From: Acidobacteriota bacterium
GTDB taxonomy: Bacteria; Acidobacteriota; Thermoanaerobaculia; Multivoradales; J023
Assembly (NCBI GenBank): GCA_029263315.1
Contig: JAJCXR010000040.1
Span: 62,001 to 126,000, forward strand
Length of the DNA: 64,000 nt
Direction: 5' to 3'
Each line of letters opens with the position of its first letter. Position 1 is the stretch's first letter. A program made the translations under genes and the position numbers. Below the pieces are notes generated by a model. That model saw only the letters and a program-made list of their open reading frames with translations, searched no databases and was not told the DNA's origin. Positions 1 to 8,612 of the stretch are shown piece by piece.

Positions 1-35
1 ACAACCCGGCAGCAGCCGGCCCCTCCCTGAGCGAC

Positions 36-872
36 ATGTTCGATCCTCGGCAGACGGCGGCGGTCGGCAAGGGCCGACGCCGGGATCGGCGTCCCTGGGC
101 CCTGGCAGCTCTCCTCCTGGGGCTCACCTGTGGCAGTACCTTGTATGTGGGGGGCTGGCAATATGGCCTGTGGATCGTCGTTGTGCTCGCCGTCCACGAG
201 GCGGGGCACTATCTGCAAGCCCGGCGGTATGGTCTGCGCGCTTCGCCGCCGTTTTTCATTCCTTTTCCCCTGCAGCCCTTTGGCACCCTGGGGGCGGTGA
301 TCCAGCTGCGGCGCCGGCTACCCCACCGTCGAGCCCTCTTCGACATGGCGATCAGCGGCCCCATCGCCGGCCTAGTGCCGGCCCTGCTGCTGGCCCTGGT
401 CGGTGTCGGGCGCTCCAGCTGGGCACCGCTGGCCGCCGATCCCTGGCCCCGAGACGAGCCCCTGCTATTCAACATGCTCGGCCACTGGCTGCTCGGGGCT
501 CCACCGCCGGACCACGTCCTGGTGCTCCACCCCATGGCCATGGCAGCCTGGGTCGGTATCTACATCACCGCCCTCAACCTGATCCCCGTCGGCCAGTTGG
601 ACGGCGGCCACATCCTCTACGCGCTGCTCGGTCGTCGCGCCCACGGTGTGTCGATAATCTTGCTGGCTTCGGCCGTCGGCGGCGCCGTCGTCTTCGCCTA
701 TTGGCACTGGCTCGTGCCCCTCGGTTTGCTGGCCCTCTTCGGTCTGCGCCATCCCCCGACCCTGGACGACGATCCGGGTCTGGGGCGTGCCCGCACACTC
801 CTCGGCTGGCTGATGTTACTCTTCGTCCTCGTCGGCTGGTCCCCCCGCCCCTTGATCACCGCCCTCGGATAA
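36..872 (+). CDS. Site-2-protease-like M50 membrane metalloprotease
   Basis: 278 residues, mostly hydrophobic with several membrane segments. The zinc motif HEAGH is at residues 54-58 and the second metal-binding motif NLIPVGQLDGGH follows near 181-192, with Asp189 as the expected third ligand. This pair of motifs, buried in membrane helices, defines the M50 family, which cuts substrates inside the membrane. The length suits a minimal site-2 protease without PDZ or CBS domains. The substrate cannot be told from sequence. M50 enzymes often finish degradation of anti-sigma factors, and an anti-sigma gene lies about 12 kb away, but nothing links the two. A stop codon in frame 1 at 28-30 may end an upstream gene lying outside the window, so this gene may be the last or middle gene of an operon. 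Confidence 0.9.
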   Translation: MFDPRQTAAVGKGRRRDRRPWALAALLLGLTCGSTLYVGGWQYGLWIVVVLAVHEAGHYLQARRYGLRASPPFFIPFPLQPFGTLGAVIQLRRRLPHRRALFDMAISGPIAGLVPALLLALVGVGRSSWAPLAADPWPRDEPLLFNMLGHWLLGAPPPDHVLVLHPMAMAAWVGIYITALNLIPVGQLDGGHILYALLGRRAHGVSIILLASAVGGAVVFAYWHWLVPLGLLALFGLRHPPTLDDDPGLGRARTLLGWLMLLFVLVGWSPRPLITALG

Positions 873-896
873 CCCAGGGCCACACCCGGAGCTCCC

Positions 897-3626
897 ATGG
901 TCGCCTTTTTTCTCCGTCCTCGTCGCCGTTGTGTGTTCGCCGTCGCTTGCCTCCTCGCTTGGATATCCTGGTCGCCCGGGGGGGCCGAAGCCCAAAGCGT
1001 GACCCCAGGTATCGAAGACTACTTGCCGAGCGGCACGGCCTACGACGTCAAGGTACCGACGCCGGAGAAGGTGCTGGGTTGGCAGGTTGGGGAAAGGCAC
1101 GTGCGCCACGATCAGCTGGTCACTTACATGCGCCGCCTGGCGGCCACCTCGCCCCGCGTCCGGCTCGATGTCATCGGCCATAGCCACGAGCATCGGGAGC
1201 TGGTGCAATTGGTGATCTCATCGCCGCAGAACCTGGAGCGCCTCGACGACATCCTGGCGGCGCAACAGACGCTGCGACGGCCCTCCGACCCACCCACCGA
1301 CCTCAGCCAGCTGCCCATTGTCGTCAATCTGGGGTATAGCGTGCACGGCAACGAAGCCAGCGGCTCCAATGCCTCCTTGCTGGTGGCCTACTACTTGGCG
1401 GCGGCTTACGGCGAAGAGGTGGAGTCCTGGCTCGATCAGGCGGTGATCGTCCTCGATCCCAGCCTCAACCCCGACGGCATGGCCCGCTTCGCCCAATGGG
1501 TCAATATGCACCGCGGCCGAGTGTTGGTGGCCGATCCACAACACCGGGAGCATCGTGAAGCGTGGCCCAATGGCCGCACCAATCACTACTGGTTCGACCT
1601 CAACCGCGATTGGCTGTTGGGTCAGCATCCCGAGACCCAGGCCCGATTGGCCCGCTTCCACCAATTCCAACCGACGGTGCTCACCGACTTTCACGAGATG
1701 GGCACCCAATCCACCTACTTCTTTCAACCGGGAATCCCCAGCCGCCGCAACCCCCTGACGCCGGAACGCAACGTCGAGCTGACCCAAGACATCGCCGATT
1801 TCCATGCCCAAGCCTTGGACGACATCGGCAGCCTGTACTATGCCGAAGAGAGCTTCGACGACTTTTACTACGGCAAGGGCTCGACCTATCCCGATATCCA
1901 GGGTGCCATCGGCATCCTCTTCGAGCAAGCCAGCGCCCGTGGTCATGTCCAGGAAACCAAGCGCGGGCCCTTGACCTTCGCTTTCGCCATCCGCAATCAA
2001 GTGCGGACCTCCCTGTCGACGCTGCGGGGCGCCGTCAACAAACGGCAAGAGCTGCTGCAGTATCGTCGCGATTTCTACCGTCAGAGCCTCGACCTGGCCG
2101 GTCAAGACGCGCACCGCGGTTGGGTATTCGGCGATGCCGAGGATCCGGCCCGCACTTTTCATATGGCCGAGCTGTTGCGCCGTCACCGCATCGAGGTCCA
2201 CCTCCTGTCCCGCGACATGACCCTCGGGGCCTACTCTTTCAAGGCCGGCAAAGCCTGGGTGGTGGCCAACGAGCAACCGCAGTATCGTCTCTTGCACACT
2301 CTCTTCGAGCAGCGGGTCGACTTCCCGGACAACACCTTCTACGACGTCTCCACCTGGACGCTACCCTTGGCCTTCGACATGCCCTACGCCGCCGTCCCCG
2401 CGGGCTTCGATGTGCAGAGCATGATCGACGAAACGAGCTCGGAGCCGAGCTTCCCAAGCGTCAAGCCGGAGCTGCCAATCGGTGGCGACGACACGACGCT
2501 GCCCTATGCCTACGCCTTCTCCTGGCGGGATTTCTACGCCCCTCGGGCCCTCGGGCGGCTGCTGAGGAATAATCTGCACCCCAACGTCGCCACCCGATCC
2601 TTCACCGTCGAGGGCCCCGACGGCGACCTCACCTTCGAAGCCGGCGCCATCGTCCTCCCCACCGCCCGTCTGGCGCTGGAGCCGCGCAAGCTGCACCAGC
2701 TGCTGGCCCGTATCGCCCGCCAGGACGGGGTGCGGATCCATCCCATCAAGAGCGGTCAAGTGAGCCATGGCGTCGATCTCGGAAGCCCCAGCATGTGGGT
2801 CCTCGAGGCACCCCGTATCGGCCTGGTGGTCGGCCGCCACGTCGACACCTACGCGGCGGGGGAGATCTGGCACTTGCTCGACCAACGTTTCGAGTTACCG
2901 GTGACCCTGCTGGAGATCGAAGATCTGCCCGCCCTCAAACGCTACAACCAGTTGATCATGGTCGACGGCGACTACGACACCTTGAGCGAACGGGATAGCC
3001 GCGCCATCGCCACTTGGGTGAAGCGAGGGGGCACCCTGATCACCATCCGGCGAGGCGCCAGCTGGGCCGAGGACAACGTCCTGGTAGCCACGGCGGAAGA
3101 CTCCGAGAAACAGCGCGGCTCCCAACCCGACATCGAAAGCCGGGCCGGCACACTCCGCGCCGAGCCCCCACCGATCTCGGCATCGCCCGACGAGACCGGG
3201 GCCAGCGACGTAGAACCCGTCGAGCGCCTGCCCTACGGCGACGCCGAAAAACGACGCGCCGAGCAACTGATCAGCGGTACCATCTTCGCCGTCGACCTCG
3301 ACCTCACCCACCCCTTGGCCTACGGCTACGGCGATCGTCAGTTGCCCGTTTTCCGCAACCACCGAGTGCTGCTGCGGCCCTCCAACGATCCCTACGCCAC
3401 CGTCGCCGCCTACCTGTCATCGCCCCTGCTCAGCGGCTTTGTCTCCGACGACAACCTGGCGCGCCTGCGCCAAGCCCCCGCCGTCATCGCCGAACGCCAC
3501 GGCAAAGGGGTTGTCATCCGCATCGCCGACGATCCCAACTTCCGCGCCTACTGGTACGGCACCAACAGGCTGATGCTCAACGCCATCTTCTTTGGTCCCG
3601 AGTTGAACGGTAACGGGCGGCGCTGA
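897..3626 (+). CDS. Exported M14-family zinc carboxypeptidase
   Basis: 909 residues with an N-terminal signal peptide: basic start, hydrophobic stretch at about 12-26, likely cleavage after AEA near residue 32. The M14 metallocarboxypeptidase site is visible. HGNEASG supplies zinc ligands His150 and Glu153, His266 in LTDFHEMG is the third ligand, and Glu343 in ILFEQAS is a good candidate for the catalytic glutamate. NPDGMARF and the NRDW region match substrate-binding elements. The C-terminal half is a long extension of the kind seen in large secreted M14 proteins, and its role is not clear. GGAG lies five bases before the ATG. It starts 24 bases after the M50 gene and is probably co-transcribed with it. 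Likely role: periplasmic or extracellular peptide trimming. Confidence 0.9.
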   Translation: MVAFFLRPRRRCVFAVACLLAWISWSPGGAEAQSVTPGIEDYLPSGTAYDVKVPTPEKVLGWQVGERHVRHDQLVTYMRRLAATSPRVRLDVIGHSHEHRELVQLVISSPQNLERLDDILAAQQTLRRPSDPPTDLSQLPIVVNLGYSVHGNEASGSNASLLVAYYLAAAYGEEVESWLDQAVIVLDPSLNPDGMARFAQWVNMHRGRVLVADPQHREHREAWPNGRTNHYWFDLNRDWLLGQHPETQARLARFHQFQPTVLTDFHEMGTQSTYFFQPGIPSRRNPLTPERNVELTQDIADFHAQALDDIGSLYYAEESFDDFYYGKGSTYPDIQGAIGILFEQASARGHVQETKRGPLTFAFAIRNQVRTSLSTLRGAVNKRQELLQYRRDFYRQSLDLAGQDAHRGWVFGDAEDPARTFHMAELLRRHRIEVHLLSRDMTLGAYSFKAGKAWVVANEQPQYRLLHTLFEQRVDFPDNTFYDVSTWTLPLAFDMPYAAVPAGFDVQSMIDETSSEPSFPSVKPELPIGGDDTTLPYAYAFSWRDFYAPRALGRLLRNNLHPNVATRSFTVEGPDGDLTFEAGAIVLPTARLALEPRKLHQLLARIARQDGVRIHPIKSGQVSHGVDLGSPSMWVLEAPRIGLVVGRHVDTYAAGEIWHLLDQRFELPVTLLEIEDLPALKRYNQLIMVDGDYDTLSERDSRAIATWVKRGGTLITIRRGASWAEDNVLVATAEDSEKQRGSQPDIESRAGTLRAEPPPISASPDETGASDVEPVERLPYGDAEKRRAEQLISGTIFAVDLDLTHPLAYGYGDRQLPVFRNHRVLLRPSNDPYATVAAYLSSPLLSGFVSDDNLARLRQAPAVIAERHGKGVVIRIADDPNFRAYWYGTNRLMLNAIFFGPELNGNGRR

Positions 3627-3652
3627 GCGGACGACACCCTGAAGCACGACCG

Positions 3653-4693
3653 CTAGTCTAAAGCCGCGGGTGAGTCGAGGGTTTGCACCTTCAAGTGACG
3701 CAACAGGTAACGCCGCATGCTGCCGATGTCCTGCGGCGTGGCGCGACAACAGCCCCCCACCAGGCGGGCGCCGCGGCGCCACCAATCGAGGGCCCACGGG
3801 CCCCACGCTGCTTCTGTAGATTTACCGCTGGCCGACGGCGGCAACCAGCGCTTGGTCTCGGCATCCCAAGATTCCCCGGCGTTGGGGTAGGCCACGGCGG
3901 GTTTGTCGGTGCTGAGACGCAGGGCATCGAGCAGCGGTCCGATGTGCCTGGGTGCCGTGCAGTTGACGCCGATGGCGAGCCACGAGGGTTCCGCTGCCAC
4001 CTCGGCCACCACCTCGGCCAGAGAGGAACCGTCGGCCAGGTGCCGGTCGTCACGGCAGCAGAAGGACAACCAGGCCAGCGTTGTTTTGCCCCGCTGACGG
4101 CGGTGGGCCAGAAGGCGGGTCAGGATCCGTGCCTCGAGGCGGGAGGGGATGGTCTCGCAGGCCAGGAGGTCGGCACCGCTGTGGGCCAGGAGATCCAAAC
4201 GCCGGCCATGGAAGGCCATCAGCCTTGAAGCGTCGATGTCGTAGTCACCGCGGTATTCGGAGCCGTCCGCCAGGAAGGCGCCATAGGGACCGACGCTGGC
4301 CGCCACCAGGGGGCGGCGGCGATCCTGCCGGCAGCTTGGCGCTTCCGTCCACCAGCGCTCCACCGCTTGCTGGGCCAAGCTGACGGAACGCACCATCAAG
4401 GTTTGGGATTCGGCCTCCGACAGACCCGCGGCGGCAAACCCTTCGAAGCTCGCCTGATAGCTGGCGGTGGTGATCACGTCCGCACCGGCCCGCAAGAAAT
4501 CCAAGTGCACCTGGGCAATGGCTTCGGGGTCATCCCGTAACAACCGCGCCGACCACAGGGAATCATCGAGTTGATGTCCCCGTGCTTCCAAGGCGGTGGC
4601 TAAACCACCATCGAGCACGACGAACCCTTGTCGCCCCAGGAATGGCAACAGGGGATGGCTCGGGCTGGAGATGCGTTGGCTGGGCAAGAGCAT
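3653..4693 (-). CDS. mmuM: Homocysteine S-methyltransferase family protein
   Basis: 346 residues with the homocysteine-binding TIM-barrel fold. The zinc cysteines expected for the family are in IGVNCTAP and in the C-terminal LVGGCCRATP. The N-terminal VLDGGLATALE and the TTASYQASFEGF segment are family hallmarks. Family members transfer a methyl group from S-methylmethionine or S-adenosylmethionine to homocysteine, giving methionine in the cytoplasm. It lacks the cobalamin domain of MetH, so a MmuM-type enzyme is the natural reading. It converges with the M14 gene (26 bases between stops) and diverges from the ferritin-like gene. The symbol is by family; the methyl donor is not proven. Confidence 0.88.
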   Translation of the reverse strand: MLLPSQRISSPSHPLLPFLGRQGFVVLDGGLATALEARGHQLDDSLWSARLLRDDPEAIAQVHLDFLRAGADVITTASYQASFEGFAAAGLSEAESQTLMVRSVSLAQQAVERWWTEAPSCRQDRRRPLVAASVGPYGAFLADGSEYRGDYDIDASRLMAFHGRRLDLLAHSGADLLACETIPSRLEARILTRLLAHRRQRGKTTLAWLSFCCRDDRHLADGSSLAEVVAEVAAEPSWLAIGVNCTAPRHIGPLLDALRLSTDKPAVAYPNAGESWDAETKRWLPPSASGKSTEAAWGPWALDWWRRGARLVGGCCRATPQDIGSMRRYLLRHLKVQTLDSPAALD

Positions 4694-4782
4694 GGCAAGA
4701 TAGAGACTTCGTTGAGCAAGCCGTGTTGAACGCTCGATGCATCCTAACGCACCAACATCCCCTGGAGCCGCGACGCCAGCCC

Positions 4783-5574
4783 ATGGAAGCCCGCGCCTTT
4801 GCCCTCGATGTCGTGACCAGCGACTCCCTTCAGACCAAGCTGCAAGCCGCCGCGGGTCCGTTGAGCGATGTCGATCCCGGCCCGCCCCTGCGCCTCGACG
4901 CTCCAGGTCGGCCCGAGCGTCTGACCATCCGACCGGCGCGGCAAGTCAAGGTGCCCGCCGTCGTCGGCCTGGCGGACCCGGCCCAGCGCCCCCGCATCCT
5001 GCACGCCCTGGCCAACCACGAGCTCCAGGCCGCCGAGCTCTATGCCTGGGCCCTGCTCGCCTTCCCCGGGGCGCCGGCGGAGTTTCGGCAAGATCTGATA
5101 CATATCCTCGACGACGAGCAACGTCATACGCGCATGTACATCGCCCGTCTCAGGGCCCACGGCGCCGATTTCGGCGATCACCCGGTGAGCGGCTATTTCT
5201 GGAACAAGGTGCCCCAACTGACGACACCACTGCATTTCGTCTGCGCCATGTCGCTAACCTTCGAAAACGCCAATCTCGACCACACCTTGGAGCTGGCGGC
5301 GGCGGTGGGGGCAGCGGGCGACGCCAAAACCGCCTTGGTCATCGAACAGGTGCACCGCGACGAAATCGAGCATGTGCGCTTTGGCTGGAAGTGGCTGCAA
5401 GCCTGGAAGGGCAGGCGCACCCCTTGGCAAGCTTTCAACGAGCACTTGCATTGGCCCTTGCGCCCCGCCAAAGCGAAGGGCAAGGTCTTCCATGCCCAGG
5501 GACGCCGAGACGCCGGCCTGGAGGAGGACTTCATCCGCCGCTTGCAGGCCGCCACCCTCGATGCCGAAGCCTGA
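4783..5574 (+). CDS. DUF455 ferritin-like di-iron protein
   Basis: 263 residues from the ATG at 4783. An in-frame ATG at 4582 would overlap the divergent methyltransferase and is unlikely to be used. The protein is a helical ferritin-like domain of the DUF455 (COG2833) type, with carboxylate/histidine motifs suited to a di-iron site: NHELQAAELYAW, DDEQRHTRMY and HRDEIEHVRFGW. The family has no settled function. Related ferritin-like enzymes include oxygenases and oxidases as well as iron-storage proteins. Its last 14 bases overlap the start of the ATP-grasp gene, so the two are probably translated together. I infer a two-enzyme unit whose substrate is unknown. Confidence 0.87.
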   Translation: MEARAFALDVVTSDSLQTKLQAAAGPLSDVDPGPPLRLDAPGRPERLTIRPARQVKVPAVVGLADPAQRPRILHALANHELQAAELYAWALLAFPGAPAEFRQDLIHILDDEQRHTRMYIARLRAHGADFGDHPVSGYFWNKVPQLTTPLHFVCAMSLTFENANLDHTLELAAAVGAAGDAKTALVIEQVHRDEIEHVRFGWKWLQAWKGRRTPWQAFNEHLHWPLRPAKAKGKVFHAQGRRDAGLEEDFIRRLQAATLDAEA

Positions 5575-6814
5575 TTCCACGACGACGCCGACCGGCGGTT
5601 TGATCGTCGGAAATCTGGACGTGGAGCAGGACCTGGCACGCTCCCTGCCACCCCCTTGGCAACCCCGCGGCGGCGGCGTCACCCTTCCCTTGGCGGCCCG
5701 CCGCGCCATCGCCGCCTTCGCCACCCTGCTGCGGGTGTGCGCTCGACCGGGGGATCGCCTGTGGGTACCGGAGCCGGTCGATCCACAGGTGATGAGCCAG
5801 GTGCCGGGCCTGCCACGTCCCCCATTGCTCAGCGGCCCTTTGCCCAAGAACCCCGTCGGCTCCGGTGAGGTGCTGGCCTGGGGCGAAAGCAAACGCATCG
5901 CGGACTATCGGCTCAGGGTGGCGCATCCTGCGCCCGCCCGACGGTGGGACGACACCTCCGGCACTGCCGGCCTTCCGATGCCCGACCGGCTCTGGCAACT
6001 TCCCCAGGCACCGCCGGCCACCGTCGCCAAGGCGCATCATCGAGCTTTCGCCTGGGGCCTGGCCAAGGACTTGGGGCTCACATTGCCCGGTGCTGCGCTG
6101 GTCGACGACATGGCCGGCCTGGAGCAGGGCTTGCTCACCTTGGCGACCTCCGACGACACGCCCTGGGTGGTCAAGGCTCCGCTGTCCGCCGCCGGTCGCG
6201 ACCGGGTGTGGGGACGTGGTCGCCGGCCGTCGGTGGCCACCACACGGGCGCTGCAGAAGCTGTTCAAACGCTGGCCCAGCGTTCTTCTCGAGCCGTGGAT
6301 GGAGCGGCTCGACGATTTCGGCGCCGGCGCCGTGGTCACCGTCGGCGGCGGCGTCGAGCTGCTGGGCCTGCATGGCCAATGTGTCGACGGCAAGGGTCGC
6401 TTCCTGGGAGTCGACCTGTGGCCGGCTGGATGGTCCGAGCACCTGCCGACCCATCCGTGGCCGGCATCACAAACCAGGCTCTTCAAAGAGACCGTGCAGA
6501 AGGTGGGCGCCAGGCTTCTGGCGCTCGGTTACCAAGGACCGTTCGGCATCGACGGTTTCCGCTATCACCGGCCGGATGGCGGCATCGCTTGGCACTTGAT
6601 GGGCGAGATCAACGTGCGTCTGACCTTCGGCTGCATCGGCAGGCTCTTGGTACAGCGCCTGGCCTCTAGATTGCCGACCGGGCGCCCCGTCCGTCTCCGC
6701 CTGGCGACCCGTCGGGATGCCGCCCTGTCGACCTCGACGGGCTGTCACCTGCAACTGCTGGAACCCCATCGCAACTCCCAGGCCAGCGCTTGGTTGGAGG
6801 CTGCCGCGCCTTGA
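5561..6814 (+). CDS. ATP-grasp ligase-like protein
   Basis: 417 residues from the ATG at 5561, which lies inside the end of the DUF455 gene in another frame. The N-terminal 130 residues look like a pre-ATP-grasp Rossmann-type domain (LIVGNLDVEQDLARSL). After that come an ATP-grasp nucleotide-binding lysine segment (PWVVKAPLSAAGRDR), an acidic LLEPWMERL segment, and a C-terminal metal/ATP segment (GPFGIDGF, then GEINVRLTFG), where Glu and Asn are the expected Mg ligands. ATP-grasp enzymes join a carboxylate to an amine or thiol through an acyl phosphate. It is not recognisable as a known ligase such as D-Ala-D-Ala ligase, RimK, glutathione synthetase or a carboxylase. The tight coupling points to the same pathway as DUF455. 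Confidence 0.8.
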   Translation: MPKPDSTTTPTGGLIVGNLDVEQDLARSLPPPWQPRGGGVTLPLAARRAIAAFATLLRVCARPGDRLWVPEPVDPQVMSQVPGLPRPPLLSGPLPKNPVGSGEVLAWGESKRIADYRLRVAHPAPARRWDDTSGTAGLPMPDRLWQLPQAPPATVAKAHHRAFAWGLAKDLGLTLPGAALVDDMAGLEQGLLTLATSDDTPWVVKAPLSAAGRDRVWGRGRRPSVATTRALQKLFKRWPSVLLEPWMERLDDFGAGAVVTVGGGVELLGLHGQCVDGKGRFLGVDLWPAGWSEHLPTHPWPASQTRLFKETVQKVGARLLALGYQGPFGIDGFRYHRPDGGIAWHLMGEINVRLTFGCIGRLLVQRLASRLPTGRPVRLRLATRRDAALSTSTGCHLQLLEPHRNSQASAWLEAAAP

Positions 6815-6980
6815 GCAGAAAATACTCGCCGCGACCTGTGGCCACGCCGAAGTCCGCCGGGCGAGCTTGGCGGGATCGGACTTCATTGTCGCGGGGCGGC
6901 ATTCGCTGAGTTGCCGGTCCCAAACTGAGTTATCCTTGAGCTACACCCACCTCGACGTGAGGAGACCCACCTGGCATTCC

Positions 6981-8612
6981 ATGGTCAGCTCCGGTCACAA
7001 AAAGACGACTTCCCGCCGCAGGGCTTGGCCGTGGCACCTCTGGCGCCGCCCCCGTTTTGCCTGTGGCGCTGTCTTGTGCCTTGGCAGCCTGGTGCCGGTG
7101 GCGTATCTCGTGCCGGCCATCCCGCTCATCGAATGGCTCCCCTTGGTCCTCCATTTCGCCATCCTGGTATGGCTGATTGTCACTGCGGAGCATCGTGTCC
7201 ACCGACTCCGACGCCCCCGTGAGATTCGTTTTTGGCATGAAGTATCCCTCGCCTTCGTCGTTGCCCTGGCAGCCCTCTTGGTGAATCCCCTGTTCCACAC
7301 CGGCGCCCCCCGGTGGTTCGTCGACGGCTTGATCACCGCGCTGCTGATCAGCCCGGCGGTGGTGCTTATCTACGCCGTCGAAGGGACGCCCCACCAACAA
7401 GATCGGGCCTCCCTGGTGGCGCGCCAGGATTCCCTGAGCCGCTGGTCCATCCTCTGCTTTCTGATCCTGTTCGTTGCCTACTTCGAGCTCGTTCCCAGTC
7501 GCACCCTCGCCGGCCATGAGATCTTGTCCAGCCTGCTCCTGCACGCAGGGCTCTACTGCGTGCTTCTGCTTCGTCTTTGGCGACATCGGCGAGACACCGA
7601 CTCACCGCGGTGGCGACAGCTCTACGGCTTGATGGGCCTTGCGGTGCTGCCCAGCTGTCTCTTGCACCTGCTGCTTGTATCGTCGCACCTCGGCGGCTGG
7701 CAGTTGGCCGGGTGGGAACAGCGACTGCTCGACCCTTGGTTGTCCCCCCTCCTGGCGATCTCCTATCTGTTGTGGGGTGTGACGATGGAGGCCCGGTTCC
7801 TCGCCCTGCCGGCACCGCCACCGCCCCGCTCACCGCCGAAGCCGGTGATCTATGGCGCCAGCGCCAGCTTCTTCATCCTGCTATGGGCCTTCGTTCTGCC
7901 CTGTCTGCACTTGCTGCTCTACCAACTCGGATGGTTGGCCGAGGAGCACGTGCGCAGTCGCCAGGGCATCGTTTCCTTGAGCTTGATCGTGCTCGGTGGA
8001 ATCGCGCTGCGTCAGCACTGGACCATCCGGCAGAGCAGCAACGAGCTCCTGCTACGGCGTGCCCGTGCGGAGACCGCCCTGCGCAAGAGTGAAGCCAGCG
8101 TCCGTTTGACGATGCAGCGTCAGTCGTCGGCCAAAGAGCTCAGGGTCGCCGACGAGCGCTTTGCCAAATTCTTCCGTTCGAGCCCCAATGCCCTGCTCAT
8201 CACGGCCCTGGACAACGGCGACATCTTGGAAACCAATGATCACTTCGAGGAGCTGAGCGGTTACCAGCGGCGGGATTTGATCGGAGTCAAGGTCAATCGC
8301 TTGCAGCTGTGGCGGGGCGAAGATACCCAGGCCACCCTCAGCCACGCGCTGCAGTCGGGCAAATTGCGCAATCGCCAACTGCAGTTGATACGGCAGGATG
8401 GAGACCTGCGCCACCTACTGCTGTCCGCCGAACCCTTCGATATGGCGGGTCGGCCGTGCATGCTGGCGGTGCTGCGCGATATCAGCCGGCGGGAGCGCAG
8501 CCGGCGCCTGCTGCGAGAACGCAGTCGCTGGCGGCGGCACATCGAGCAGCAGATCCAGCGTCGGCAATGGCCGGCCGTCGACATCGACGATTCGAAAGCC
8601 GACCCCACCTGA
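6981..8612 (+). CDS. Multi-pass membrane protein with C-terminal PAS domain
   Basis: 543 residues from the ATG at 6981; the open frame extends further upstream, but with non-protein-like composition. A basic start is followed by about eight or nine hydrophobic segments up to about residue 350. A charged linker and a PAS domain follow at about 385-500 (DERFAKFFRSSPNALL, ILETNDHFEELSGY, with a PAC-like end LAVLRDISRRER). The protein ends about 35 residues later with no histidine kinase, GGDEF or HTH domain, so any output must be through protein contacts. Its stop overlaps the ATG of the TPR-CHAT gene by one base (TGATG), which argues for translational coupling and a shared role. I read it as an inner-membrane sensor for the CHAT protein. 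The signal is unknown. Confidence 0.85.
   Translation: MVSSGHKKTTSRRRAWPWHLWRRPRFACGAVLCLGSLVPVAYLVPAIPLIEWLPLVLHFAILVWLIVTAEHRVHRLRRPREIRFWHEVSLAFVVALAALLVNPLFHTGAPRWFVDGLITALLISPAVVLIYAVEGTPHQQDRASLVARQDSLSRWSILCFLILFVAYFELVPSRTLAGHEILSSLLLHAGLYCVLLLRLWRHRRDTDSPRWRQLYGLMGLAVLPSCLLHLLLVSSHLGGWQLAGWEQRLLDPWLSPLLAISYLLWGVTMEARFLALPAPPPPRSPPKPVIYGASASFFILLWAFVLPCLHLLLYQLGWLAEEHVRSRQGIVSLSLIVLGGIALRQHWTIRQSSNELLLRRARAETALRKSEASVRLTMQRQSSAKELRVADERFAKFFRSSPNALLITALDNGDILETNDHFEELSGYQRRDLIGVKVNRLQLWRGEDTQATLSHALQSGKLRNRQLQLIRQDGDLRHLLLSAEPFDMAGRPCMLAVLRDISRRERSRRLLRERSRWRRHIEQQIQRRQWPAVDIDDSKADPT

Noticed and set aside
1..30. Last codons of an upstream gene ending at 28-30
   Set aside because: Ten codons are not enough to support a gene; noted only as a possible operon link.
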